This document shows positions 43,523 to 56,430 of a DNA stretch of 64,000 nucleotides, piece by piece. The notes below the pieces were generated by a model. It was not told the origin of the DNA. It ran no database searches and saw only the letters and a list, made by a program, of their open reading frames with translations. This DNA comes from Agapanthus africanus. Lineage: Eukaryota > Streptophyta > Magnoliopsida > Asparagales > Amaryllidaceae. The position numbers were made by a program, and so were the translations under genes. Position 1 is the stretch's first letter. The number at the start of each line of letters is the position of its first letter. Location of the stretch: NCBI GenBank assembly GCA_030015575.1, contig CM057342.1:617921348-617985347 (forward strand). The letters run 5' to 3'.

Positions 43523-46334
43523 GATCAGATTGGTTATTATCTTATCTAATCAGGATGGCTCCCACCGCTTTTTATCAAATCTTCCTTCAAACCCTAAAAG
43601 GAAAGACTAGCCAGGATTAATTATACACTACAAGTTCGCCAATCTTTCAGCCAGGCCAGTGTCGGTACTTTGAGGGAGGTCCCCCGTGCTTTCGCACGAA
43701 CCTAATTAATGTAAACCTCGTTTTCCCAGAGGCGTAACCTCGTTAACACCTTTCTAGACACCTACTTGATCGGCTAATTGTAATGTGTAAAACTCTCCCA
43801 GGAGTAACTCTTACTCGCAGTGGGTATCGGGATCCAACTATCTCATAGAAGGTATGCAATCTCATTGCAAATTTCAACACTTGAAATTCCCGATAATATT
43901 TTACCCCTAGTGTTCTATGACCTTGACGAATGCCAAACAACCCATAGTCCATTAGTCAAGTTCAACCCGTACATTTCTTGATTGAATTAAACCCACCCGC
44001 ACGACCCTTGACGAATGCCAAACAACGCCGTACGAATACCCTAATCCAATCTGCATCATATGGATAAGCAGATAAATACTAGTTAGCTACCGTACACTAC
44101 GCCTTGACGAATGCCAAACTACCGTAGCACGAATACTAAGTAGTACTTATCTGAAATGACGGAGGGCTACGCAGGTTTTCATAAAACCATGAGCGTAATG
44201 AACTTGATATCGTTGTAAAATCAAATGAAGTTTTGAAATGGAGTGATTTTGAGGCTTTTCTAGTTTTGCTAAAGGAGTCACTCCCGGTGAAGGGATCTCG
44301 GTCCTTTCCTCGTCGAATGAGGTGCGGGATATATCATATATATCACTGTGCAAAGCAGAAACTATAGAAGCAATCAAAAGTCAAACCGAGTGTGTAGCAT
44401 CTGCCAGTTATTGCTAAAGGAGTCACTCCCAGTGAAGGGATCTCGGTCCTTTCCTCATCGAATAAGGTGCAGGGTATATCATATATACCGCTATGCAAAG
44501 CAAGAACTGTAGCTACCTGTTTTGTTTAAAATTTGATTCTACAATATCTTAGGTTTCTTTTCTTTCATTAATCACATTAATGAAGTCCCATCATTTAAAT
44601 ACCTAAACATCACAGATAAATATGACGTACACTTATGCCATCCGCATTCGCCTCGATGTCCCCTCGTGCACCGTTAGGTTAGGTAACTAACGACAGAGCA
44701 GGGCAGGGCTAGTGCGGGTGCAAAACATAAGTAACGTCTATATAATATATCATATATACTATATAAAGTATCTATCAAAGAACATCACATGATCGCATCA
44801 CAGATATCGCAGCAGAAGAAACATATGAAACATTGGATATACTAGGACGTCCGTGTTTTCAATACGAGCCAGTATAAAACACGGATTCCACGGCCGTGAT
44901 GAGTAGCCAATCCCACACCCCTAGACCCCTACGAGAGAGCAAGCAACCCTGCCAATTCTAGGGTTAGGAGACCCGGACTCGACTCCTCGAGTTGGTCTCC
45001 CACTGGACCCCAGAACCCGGTTACTTGTGCTCCCCTCCTTGGGTCTATCCTAATGCGGAAAAGTAAATAATATACAAAAGGTGACAACTTCCGCAACCTG
45101 GAAGTGCCCCAGATAAAAAGAATATTACATACAAGTTTTTACATGAATGAAAATGAAAAACACCCATCTCACATAAAAACCCCCGGCTATTCAAACACGA
45201 CGATCCAATATAACATATCCAGCAACACATAACATCACATGTCATCAACGTAAGTAAGTATGCATAACCCAATTGTCGTTGACGTATAGCAACGAAACCA
45301 GCGATATGAACATACTACACTTACGGTCACAGAAAAGAAAGTGTAAAACTACAACAGTTGGAATTCGCAACCTCTTTAGACATTGCATGCCTAATCAAAT
45401 GAAATACTTAGACATCACATGCCTAACAGATATAAATCCCGCATTTTAGTCTCATTATCGAAAACTCTTTTCAATATCATGTGGGACTAAACTGCTAGAT
45501 TTATAACATTCATTCAGTTATCTCATAACTTTTTGTGAATTCCAATTATTGTATCACATTCCAGATAAACAGAAAATGTTAAACTTTCCGATCGAACAGT
45601 CGAATACCCAAGTTTTCCCGATACAACTCAACACATGAAATAAGTCTAACAACATTCAGTTCGTGCCTCAGTACCAACGGTCCAGCCGTAGAAGGGTCAA
45701 GCCAACGCCTCACATGTGGCACGCCGTACTGCCCCAAATCCGAAGGTTCAAAGGGCAGTTCAAGACGCTCACATAATCGAGTTAAGCTTTGTTGTCTTCT
45801 AGAGGGTCCATCGCGTTACTTGCACTACTTAGAACGTCGTTAAACTACGGAAAAATCCAACACTTGGAAATTTCCCGATAGGGGAAAAATTGGGTATTTA
45901 TATCCGGTCGAACTTTTTAACATATTCTAAAAGTTATCCGGAAATACACGAAGACGAAATTTGATACCCCGATCGAAACACCGAATCCCCAAAGCAACCC
46001 CAGAAAATTCAACTCTTGAATAATTATTAAAAATACCCAGGAAAATCACCACTGGAAACTAAGAATTACTGTGTAAAATTCTTTAAATATTGAGGCCGTA
46101 CGGCCGCGGATCAGCCGCATGAGCCATGCTCATGCCGCGGATCCGCGCCGGCTTAGTGGAATTAAGCTCACGAATTTCACAGTAAACCTTAGACTTTCCT
46201 GCTGATTTTTCTGCATATTTTTAATATCGAAAAACTCCAGATTTTGGAAAAAGTCCAGAGAGCATGTTTGGTTTAGGGTTTCGGGTTCGTTCGGGCTTCA
46301 AATTGCGTCTAGACTTCGCCTAAGGCTCTAGCTA
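43523..46334 (-). mobile_element. Gag-less leader region of nested copia
   Basis: This 2.8 kb lies between the primer-binding site and pol and has no frame above about 76 codons and nothing gag-like. It carries repeated modules: CCTTGACGAATGCCAAAC three times (about 43921, 44007, 44102) and GGAGTCACTCCC followed by GAAGGGATCTCGG twice (about 44274 and 44418). A block at 44930-45045 contains TCTAGGGTTAGGAGACC. Reverse-complemented, these modules match, in the same order, leader modules of the composite (36106-36320, 35440-35580 and the CGCTAGTCCAG block near 35870). The leader may hold packaging or translation signals; that is inference. Confidence 0.7.
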
Positions 46335-46347
46335 GGCTCTGATACCA
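46335..46347 (-). other. Primer-binding site of nested copia
   Basis: The reverse complement TGGTATCAGAGCC lies one base inside the 5' LTR and matches the initiator-Met tRNA site seen at 30020. Confidence 0.92.
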
Positions 46348-46348
46348 C

Positions 46349-48559
46349 TGTAGGGTTCCTAGGCACACTATAGAGGTCTCACAAGGCATCAACCATGCCA
46401 ATATAAAAATTTATGGGTGCCAAGAAACCCTAATACGGATCTTTAGACTAGAATTCTAGGCGAAAAGTTAATCTAGTTAACTACTTAACTAAAAGTTAGA
46501 TGCTACAACCTTTGTAGATCCGGATATCCACTTCCTTAGCTCCACGTAGTCATCCTCTCGCTGTCCTTTTCGAATCCTAGACTCATTCGTCGGCTTCATC
46601 GGGAAAACGAGCGGAATAGGTCGTCGGCTTCGTGTCAAAGACGATCTACGTCGAGGTTGCACAAGCTCAAGCTCCGACTTCACAAAGTTGTGAAACTTGT
46701 GAAGAAAACACCCAAAACAACTTGGCAAGAAGTAAAGGGTGAAGAAATAGGAGGTGGGTTCACTTTAGAATTGGATTTCTCTCACTTTTGCTCAAGTTGC
46801 CATTGATGGCATCAAGATTTTCTTGAAGAAGAAGATGATGAAGAAGAAAGAATATGATAAGTTTCTTATTTGAAAAAGAAACTAATATGAATACTTATCA
46901 TATCTTGACCATGGTCAAGTGTAGAGATTAAACTAAGGTTAATAGGAATGGTTAGGGTTAAGGATGAGATAAGGATGGTGGACTTTGTCAAAGCTTCAAG
47001 AAACATCAACAAGAGACAAAGAAAGCCACCATTCTCATCTAAACCTTTTCTAAATAAATAAACAAATAAATAAATAAAAAGGCAAAACCCTAATCATCTC
47101 TTAACCATGGTTTAATACTTCACACTTAACCTAATGAGCAAGTATCATCAAACATGATACAAAGATGTGCACAAAAGTATATCACATATACCACATGTAC
47201 ATCAAGTGAGAAAATCCATTTAAAGTGAACCAATACTAGTTAATGCAATGCAATATATCAAATATATAATTATGCATCAAATCATTAAATCAACATTTGA
47301 TTCAATGATCCGGTCATGTCGCACATAACCGACTAGAATCCAATGTATCGATTTATCGAATCAATGATTCGATAACTAGGTCATATCGAATATAACCAAT
47401 CGAAACATATATCGCGAAAATGAAATGCGGTATCATATACACGCATTATTCTCGGTCCTGCACATATCTCATATGCGCTCCTATTTCGTTTCGCTTGAAC
47501 CAAGAAACCTCTGTGTAGGACTCTAAAGACTCGTCAATACGCCGGTAGCAGATGATGATCATATCAAGCACCCATAAGCCGCAAGCGGTCTGCTAAACGT
47601 AACGGCCATCCGGGTATTGAGCGATCAGAAGATCGACGAGCTAGCCCGCTCACACTCCTGTGAATCCAACCAGTAACACTTACCGTACAGTCCGGTCTGT
47701 TCGTCTGATACGTCGCATATCAAGTCTAGGGGTGGTAAACGTCAGACCCCAATACTCGATAAGTCGTGCCGATGTGAGGCTCATAACGGGTCGAGAAACT
47801 ACTGGTAACACTTACCAGCAAATCTCTGATCAGCCCTGGCCAGGGACTTCCCTGTTACGGCCAATCGAGCACAGCGCAACATCAACCCCCAATACCGGGA
47901 GAGACGAAACCCCTCCTATCGCTCATTGCCTCCATGTGACTCGGGACTGTACCCAAAGACCACCGTTTTGCACGCCCTCATGGACGTGGTAAGGTAGAGA
48001 TCAAAGCATAGTGGGAATCACACAAGACTCTATGACGATCTCGGGTCTACAGACTAACCTGTACAAGTGTCACCTGAGAACTGCCATCTGACGTGAGGTA
48101 TAATACCATCTGGGAGTTCTCGGCGAGTCCGTCCAGTGTACCCAGTCTCCACTGAGCACCCGTATACCATCTCTGATGTCAAACACCAATGGATATGGGA
48201 TCATCCATTGCCCATCACATGGGTCGAGAAGCGTATACACTAGTCTACACTGGTATATCGATGCCCCGTCTCGATACACCAACGACTAGGGACCTTGAAG
48301 GATGTACTTATGGACTACCATGTCCCCACTAGTATGATCTTCATCATAGTCTAGGTAGTCAAGTACACATCCTAAGGGCTTTACCAACATGTAACTATAA
48401 GACAGTTTAAAGAGACTAGTGTACATGTTAAGATAAAGAGTAACCAGATAGCATACTATCATATCGAGCAAGAAAGTCATCTCTATATATGTCCAAGCAT
48501 CCAATATAATATACATCATTTGTACAATACTGGCCTCTAGGGCATACATACAACTAACA
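46349..48559 (-). mobile_element. 5' LTR of nested copia
   Basis: TGTAGGGTTCC... to ...ACAACTAACA on the + strand, 2211 bp, next to the primer-binding site. It drives the element toward lower coordinates. Differences from 37974-40184 are scattered single bases. Confidence 0.95.
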
Positions 48560-50986
48560 GATCTTGCTCCAGGGTATGTATTTACCAGGTATGATTCTCA
48601 CATCTGTATGGTTTTACAGATGATGAGTGGGAGTAAGTTATTGGGAATTAGGTGATTGTCCTCATTATATCGGAATTCGTTGTAATTGGTGATATTTGAG
48701 GAAATCGCCTGGGTTGTTTGCCGGACGACAAATATTTGGTTTTGAATATCCGCTGTTATGCACCAATTTTAAATTGATACATCTGTACGTCTATTTTTAT
48801 AGAGTGAGATATACCTTTTTGAAATTATGTCCATGACATTTACCTATATCAGTGGATGGTTAGGTAAGGAGCATTAAACAGCGGTGTAATTCTTCTTAAC
48901 CACAGGTACTGTTTTCAACCTACGACACATAGGGATTGAGTTATCAGACTCAAGGGACTTATACAGAGTATTGTATGCTGTCCAGTGTCCATTAGGACAA
49001 AGGGGTTGGTCCTCGTACTATATTCGGTTACTTATGACTTCTCTAGTTCTTAAACAAGTGTTTCGTAGAAACACAAGGTCTGAGTTTTGAGAAGTTATAG
49101 GTATATGAATAAAGTAGAGAACCAGGTGTTGCAAGTATCGGGATTCTTTAAGGTGATCGAAGATGTAGATACTTGTGTAGGGTATTCAGTTGATAGTAAT
49201 GATTAAAGAACTTGCTTCTCCTTCAGATTACTCATAATTGGAAGCACTCCTAAGTTGAGTAATGTTGATCGGCCTCTCTCCATTTAGTTGACATGCACTG
49301 GAGACATCTGCATGATTTGAATCTGGTTCAATTAAATTAGTGCCTCTGTTTCTGTATTGGATATAGAACAGTTCATATCTTAACGATGTTAAGGTACGGG
49401 GAGTTGTCCGGCTTATGCTTAAAACCAGACTCTGGATAACTCAAGGCGCGTTTCTGTAATGGCTGTTTGTGGGTTGACCCAGGCTATGACGAGGGTTGAC
49501 TTTCTACCATCTGGAAGATCAATAGTGATATTGTTATAGACTCGCCACAGTTTTAATAAAAATGGATTTTTTCAGAAAACAGTAGTGGGAGTATGGTAGA
49601 ACTGGAAGTGATTCCAGAACCGCAAATGATTACTGAAAGTTTGATAGGAACCTAAAGATTCAATCCGGCTTGACATTCCATTGGCCATTCCGCAGATACG
49701 GTGGGTAACCTCAGGCACCCGAGGGGTACTCTGGTAGCCTCAAGGACGGTGACAGGGAGGTTCTTGTTTACCCAGACTTGCCATTGCTGTTGTTCCAGGC
49801 TGCGAGACCCGGCAAGGGGATGAGTATAGCGTCGTTCTAAACTAGCTTTAGAAGTGTACGTGTATATGACTCTGCCAGAGGGTTGTCGTAGTCAGTGGGA
49901 GCAGTGGAAGCATTGGTGGACAAGTGGCTTATGTCTATTTATAGACTAAAGCAGATATAGCGGAGATAGTCATCTATTTCTAATGTGACAGTCATAGGTT
50001 TGACTTCATCATAATAGGGGATGGATCTGTTAAGAAGGTAATAGGGTGTGATGTCCTGGTATTTGGATGACATACACAAAGTAGGAAGTGATGTTCCTAT
50101 ACTACGTTCGGTTATACTTTGGTTGTCATACAGTGGTTTCTCCACATAAGAATTGGGTATAATATCAAGACATTCTGGTTACTCGATCTATAGATCTAGA
50201 TTTGGGTGGTTTCCCAATCAGGGTACTTAGACAGCATTCTAAAGGTATTTAGAATGGACGCCTCCTGGCACGGTAGTGTACCTGCAGGTGATGGAGTCAC
50301 CCTCTCTAAAGGTGTCTTACAGACTAAAGTGGAGAGGGATGTGCATGATTGGCAGATCACTTGCTTAGGCAATTGAGTCAATCATGAGATGTCAAGTACC
50401 ACACCAGATGTTGTTTTTGCAGCAGATGCAATAAGTTGATATTGATCCAATCCTGGAGAAACGGTCGGAAGCAGTTTTAGAACATAAGTGGATGTTCTAG
50501 GGATATGATAACGACAGTCTCATTCGGGAGACAGTTATCATTCCAGGCTTCCAAGGTGACCTGGATGACAGATTGGTTATCAGAGTTATAGTTTTTCTTC
50601 TGACGAGGGGCAGTATTTTGGACAGGTGGTCCAAGGGGATATTGAGGGAGCTATGACATAGGATACTGATTAAGTTCAGTTGACGATACAGTCTAAGAAG
50701 TTTGGATTTGGAGTTCATTTATGAACTAGGTCCCATCAGATATCCAGACATATTCTAAGATAGGTATTGCTCATTTCGGGAGATGGCTTTCTCCGCGAAC
50801 TTGAGATAAAGAGAGACATAGAAAGAAACATCTAGGCGGATCCACTCACTAAGGCTATTCCTCGAACACATTAGTTTCGCAAACTGGTTTTGTGAGACTG
50901 ATTAGTAGAGGAGTTGGGTGTTCGGTATCACACGGGCTGTGAGTATGCGACATCGCAATAATTAGCCTTGAGTGCAAGTGGGAGAT
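48560..50986 (+). mobile_element. Composite internal segment 2, right part (decayed pol)
   Basis: It resumes after the duplicated GATCT with TGCTCCAGGGTATGTATTTACC and runs to the polypurine tract AAGTGGGAGAT before LTR3. It parallels 31190-33371 and 54010-56430 with extra sequence at about 48715-48905 that segment 1 lacks. All three copies share the same stop-filled RT/RNase H relic. An antisense ORF recurring at 49939-50145, 32332-32550 and 55315-55620 is a by-product. Confidence 0.75.
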
Positions 50987-53123
50987 TGTTGGAGATAGTG
51001 CCCTCAGAGTCAATTATTGGATCACAGGCACGTGATTGCAATGATTGAGGGAGGACCTGTCCCAGTAGGACAGTCTTACTCAAGATGATAGTATGCTATC
51101 TGGTTTATCTTTATCATCGTGTACTGCTTTAGGTGACCTTACAGGTCACTATTGCGTGTTGATAGAGCCCCTAGGATTCTTGCTTGACTGCCAGCAGTAT
51201 GAGGGCGATCATATACGTGGGAGCTGGTAGTCTATAAGCACATCCTTAAAAGGTCCCTAGTCGAGGGAGTTTCGAGACAGGGCATCGATACTCCAGAGTA
51301 GACTAGTGTATACAGTCGAGACCCCGACGAGGGGCGATGGCCGGTCTCACAAGCCACTGGTGTCAGTTGGTTCACCTAAGATGTATACAGGTGCTCATTG
51401 GGTTATGAGTACACCGGACATGACTCTCCGAGAACATGCCGGTTGGTCTTATACCTGACGTCAGATAGCAGTTTCCTGGTGACATGTGTACAGGTTAGTT
51501 CATCGACCTGAGATCGTCATTTGTCTCGTGTGAGTTCCCACTGTGCTTTGATTACTACCCTACCACGCTCAAAGGAGACGTGCAAACAGGTTTTAGTTGG
51601 GTACAGTCCCGAGCCACATGGAGGTAGTGAGCGGATCTGCAGGGGTTCATCTCTCCCGGTATTGGGGGTGAGGTCGCGCTGTGTCTAGGAGAGCCATTAC
51701 ACGAAGTCCTTGACCAAGGCAGGAGATTTACTGGTAGGTATTCCAGTAGTATCTCAGGGTGTTCTGGGCTACACTCCGACACGACTTGTACCGCTTTTGG
51801 GGGTCTGACTTTTACCAACCCCCTAGGCCCGCTATGCGATGCTCATAGACGAACGGACCGGACTGTATGGATATTGTCACTAACAGGCTCAGTAGGGTGT
51901 CAGGATGAGTTCGCTCATCGACGTCCCTTTTGGTCAATACCTGGTAGCCCGTTACATATGGCTAATACCTCTGACGTGCTAGTGGTTAAATCCACAACCA
52001 AAGTATTGACGAGTCTTTAGAGTCCCCCACAGACCGTTTTCTCAAGTTTCGGGCGAAATGCTGTAGAGGCCGTTTGGAGATATGGCAGGGTTCGATTAGA
52101 TACGTGCGGTATTGCACGGATCATGATCGGACGGATAATACTAGCGGGCTTTGGTTTAAGCCGGATCCTAGTATTGGGTAGTGTAGATTTTGTCTCATTG
52201 CATTTGTATTCGGTCGCAATACAAATGCGGGTATGTATATACAGTCGTGGGGTTTTCCTGTAATTTATTACGGGATCAGTTTTATGAAGTTGCCAGTTTG
52301 TTTTTCCGTTTCGGCCATTTTCCTTTGTTTCTTTCCTTGGCTGAAAATTGGTGGAGGATGGCTTATTTGCAATTGTGCAAATTAGCATTTATGGAGGGTG
52401 GTCTTTGCATATTGTTGCTTCATGATAATTGTACCATCATTTGACTTCTTCACTCATCATGGCTTGACTTTTTTATGACATGGTTGTTGATGATGGGGTT
52501 GATTTGGAGTGGGGTTTTTGTTGTGATCATTATATTTCACCATCATCATTTTTCTCTCTCTCTTGGATGATGGCTTCCCCCCCCCCTTGATTTTTCCACT
52601 CTCCCATTCCTTGGATGAGAGGGCCGGCCACAATTGTGAGGAGACAGTGATTCATTTTGTGTGAGGATTTTTGGTTCATTTCATTGAAAAGAAAAGTCCT
52701 CAAGTTCATTCCTCTTGCTCATTCTTCACCTCCACCAAAAAGGCAACTTCCTTAACCCCAAATGAGACATAGAGTTCCACATTATTCTACAGCAATTCTT
52801 GGGTACGTCGGCTCGCCAACTTCGTGCCCAAGTTGCCTCGGTCCAGAGGTGGGAGCCCGTAAAAGAAGCCGGCGATGTGGTACCCTTCCGACGAGGAGAT
52901 GAAGACCGGAGATTCCGCGGGGAGATCGGGACGACGAAGAGAAGACCGAAGGACACGGATCGCTCGGTATATCTCTCTACCCCTTCTCTAGTTAGCTAGG
53001 ATTAGATTAATGGACCGATCCGGGTTTATAGTACGCGGTGGTGCCGGTTTACAAGTTTCGTAAAATTATCGTTTCCGCATTTTGGCCTCGGATTGATGGC
53101 CGGGGCGCCGCCGTGCACTTACA
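50987..53123 (+). mobile_element. LTR3 of composite (most divergent)
   Basis: TGTTGGAGATAGTGCCCTC... to ...GTGCACTTACA, 2137 bp. It keeps the first 1.2 kb of the family but its last 900 bases differ strongly from LTR1, LTR2 and LTR4. It has a TTCGGCCATTTTCC block, a run of about eleven C at 52570, GGGCCGGCCACAATT, and a changed stretch near 52800-53000. It joins CCCTAGACTATGAC on the right, equivalent to about 36985 in segment 2. Confidence 0.88.
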
Positions 53124-56100
53124 CCCTAGACTATGACTAAGTGACCAAGTTGACCGTACCTTCTTAAAATACTGGCTTTTGGATTGTCTGAATTGCATAA
53201 GTTATTGCCGCTCCTTCTTTTACCCTTTGCATTTCTCAGAACACCTCGTATCACTACGAACATCCACTTCCATTGGATAGATCCATTGTATGGTTATATA
53301 CGAACTCGAAGGGACTTCTTCGAGGATGGATCCAGGTTCAGGAGAAATTGAATTGGTTTATTCGGTTGTCTTTTATCATCACCTTCTCTCAGGTTGTGAT
53401 GGCTCCTTAGTTTAGGAGAGTACACCTATTACACTTATTGGATAGTCTTCTTCCAAACCATAGGCAGATGCCGAAAGGTAGGTAATGAAGAAAACCAATT
53501 AGCCTAAGTAGGGTGTGCAGAAGGTAATAAGTAAAGATAAAATAAAGGGATTAGAAAGAGGGTAAAGTAAATTGCGACTGCTATCATTCACGACCAAACC
53601 GCGCACTTCATCGCCACTCCTATTTCACCTTTGCTTTTTTTCCCCAGTTCGGGAGAAATAGAATAAGGTATTATTCAGTTGTCTTTTATCATCACCTTCT
53701 CTCAGGTTGCAAGTACTCCTAGGATTAGGAGAGTACACCTATTATGCTTACTGGATAGTTTTCTTCCAAACCATAGGCTGGTGCCGAACGGTAGGAAAGG
53801 AAGAAAACCGCTTAGCCTAAAGGGGTGTACAGAAGGTAATGAATAAAGACAAATAAAGCGATTTGGAGAGATGACAAAGAAATATATGGTTACAGTCATG
53901 AATTGGATTATGGAAGAGGCATTACTAGGAATACCAGGATACTCCTAAGAAATATTCTCGTGTTTCAGTTTCACTGTGCATTGTTAAAGGAAAACTGATT
54001 TCCCGATTAGATACTTACTCCAGGGTATGTATTTACCAGGTATGATTCTCACATCTGTATGGTTTTACAGATGATGAGTGGGAGTAAGTTATTGGGAATA
54101 AGGTGATCATCCTCATTATATCGGAATTCGTTGTAATTGGTGATATTTGAGGAAATCGCCTGGGTTTTTGCCGGACGACAAGTATTTGGTTTTGAGTATC
54201 CGTTGTTGTGCACCAATTTCAAATTGATATATCTGTACGTTTATTTTTATAAAGTGAGATATAACCTTTTGAAATTATGTCCGTGACATTTACCTATATC
54301 AGTTGGTGATTGGGTAAGGAGCATTGAACAGCGGATTAGTTCTTAACCATAAGTACAGTTTTCAACCTACGATGCACAGGTTTTGAGTTATTCAACTCAG
54401 CGGACTTATACTGAGTATTGTATGTTGTCCAGTGTCCATCAGGACAAAGGGGTTGGTCCTCGTACTATGTTCTGTTTACTTGTGACTTCTCTAGTTTTCA
54501 GACAAGTGTTTCGTAGAAATACAATGTCTAAGTTTTGAGAAGTTATAGGTATAGGAATAAAGTAGAGAACCAGGTGTCGCAAGTATCGGGATTCTTCAAA
54601 GAGATCGAATATGTAGATACTTGTGATTAGTATTCAGATGATAGTAATGGTTTTGAGAAACTTGTTTCTCTTTCAGATTACTCATAATTGGATGCATTCC
54701 TAAGTTGAGTAATGCTGATCGGCCTCTCTCCATTAAGTTGATATGCACTGGAGACAGCTGCATGATTAGAATCCGGTTCCAATTAAATAAGTGTCAAAGT
54801 TTCTATATTGGATATAGAATGGTTCATATCTTAACGTTGTTAAGGTATGGGGAGTTGTCCGGCTTATGCTTAAAACCAGACTCTGGATAACTCAAGGCAC
54901 GTTTCTGTAATGGCAGTTTGTGGGTTGACCCGGGCTATGACGAGGGTTGACTTTCTACCATCTGGAAGATCAATGGTGATATTGTTCTTGACTCACCACA
55001 GTTTTAATAAAATGGATTTTTTCAGAAAACAGTAGTGGGAGTATGGTAGAACTGGAAGTGATTCCAGAACCGCAAACGATTACGGAAAATTTAATAGGAC
55101 CTATAGATTCAATCAGGTTTGACATTCCATTAGCCACTCGCAGATATGGTGGGTAACCTCAGGCACCCGAGAGGTACTCCGGTAGCCTCAAGGACGGTGA
55201 CAGGGAGGTTCTTGTTTACCCAGACTTGACACTACTGTTGTTCCAGGCTATAAGACCCGGCAGGAGGTTAAGTATAGCATCGTTCTAAACTAGCTTTAGA
55301 AGTGCACGTATATATTATTCTGCCAGAGGGTTGTTGTGGTCGATGGGAGCAGCGGAAGCATAGTGGACAAGTAGGTTATGTCTATTTATAGACTTGAGTA
55401 GATATAGAAGAGATAGATCATCTAATTTTGATGTAACAGTCATGGCTTTGACTTCATCAGAATAGGGGATGGATCTGTTAAGAAGGTAGTAGGGTGTGAT
55501 GTCCTGGTATTTGGATGACATACACAGAGTAGGAAGTAAAATTCCTATACTATGATCGGTTGTACTGTAGTTGTCACACAGTTGTTTCTCCACACAGGAT
55601 ATGGATATAATATCAAACATTCTGGTTACTAGATCTATAGTTTTAGATCTAGATTTGGGTAGTTTTCCAATCTGGCTACTTTGACAGTATTATAATGGTA
55701 TTTAGAATAGATGACTCCCGGCATGGTGATATACCTGCAGGTGATGGAGTCACCCTCTCTAAAGGTGTAAAGGTGAGATGGATGTGCATGATTAACATAT
55801 CACTTGCTTAGGCAATTGAGTTGATCATCAGATGTCAAGTACCACACCAGATGTTGTTTTTGCACTAGATGCGATAAGTTTATATTAATCCAATCCTGGA
55901 GAAACATACGGAAGCAGTTTTAGAACATAAGTGAATATTCTACGGATTTGATGACGGCAGTCTCCTTTGGGAGACGGTTATCATTCCAGGCTTCCAAAGG
56001 TGACATGGATGACAGAGTGATTGTCAGAGTTATAGTTTTCCCTCTGACGAGGGGCAGTATTATAGACAGGTGGTCCAAGAGGATACTGTGGGAGGCATGG

Positions 56101-56430
56101 TTCTGGATACTGATTAGGTTCAGTTGTCGGTACAGTCTAAGAAGTTTGGATTTGGAGTTCATTTATGAACTAGGTCCCATCAGATATCCAGACATATTCT
56201 AAGACAGGTATTGCTCAATTCGGGAGATGGCTTTCTCCGCGAACTTGAGATTAAGAGAGACATAGAAAGAAACATCAGGGCAGATCCACTCACTGAGGCT
56301 ATTTCTCGAACACAAGAGTTTTACAAACAGGCTTTGTGAAACTGATTAGTAGAGGAGTTGGATGTTCGGTATCACACGGGCTGTGATTATGCGACATCGC
56401 AATAATTAGCCTTAAGTGCAAGTAGGAGAT
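53124..56430 (+). mobile_element. Composite internal segment 3 (non-autonomous, decayed pol)
   Basis: It starts at sequence equivalent to about 36985 of segment 2, so the primer site and most of the leader are missing. It then parallels segment 2 through the GTATGGTTATATACGAACTC and CCGAACGGTAGG modules, the segment-2-specific 54165-54355 block and the decayed RT/RNase H to the polypurine tract (AAGTAGGAGAT, one change) at LTR4. No coding capacity. Confidence 0.75.

Larger units (their letters stand above)
37974..48559 (-). mobile_element. Complete Angela/BARE-like Ty1-copia element lacking gag
   Basis: The two LTRs are 2211 bp each, with TSD GATCT at 37969-37973 and 48560-48564. The primer-binding site, polypurine tract and an open 1107-codon pol are present. 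Sister internal segments at about 31190 and 54010 show the unoccupied target. By eye I count roughly 20 substitutions and no indels between the LTRs (about 1%), so the insertion is recent. The 2.8-kb region between the primer site and pol has no gag frame. Lineage is judged from pol wording (KWMFKKKLGVDG, FLNGDLEECVYMTQPEGF), which is Angela/BARE-like. Confidence 0.95.

Noticed and set aside
55315-55620. Antisense ORF recurring at 32332-32550 and 49939-50145
   Set aside because: Lies opposite the decayed RT region shared by the three internal segments; retained by copy relationship, not selection.
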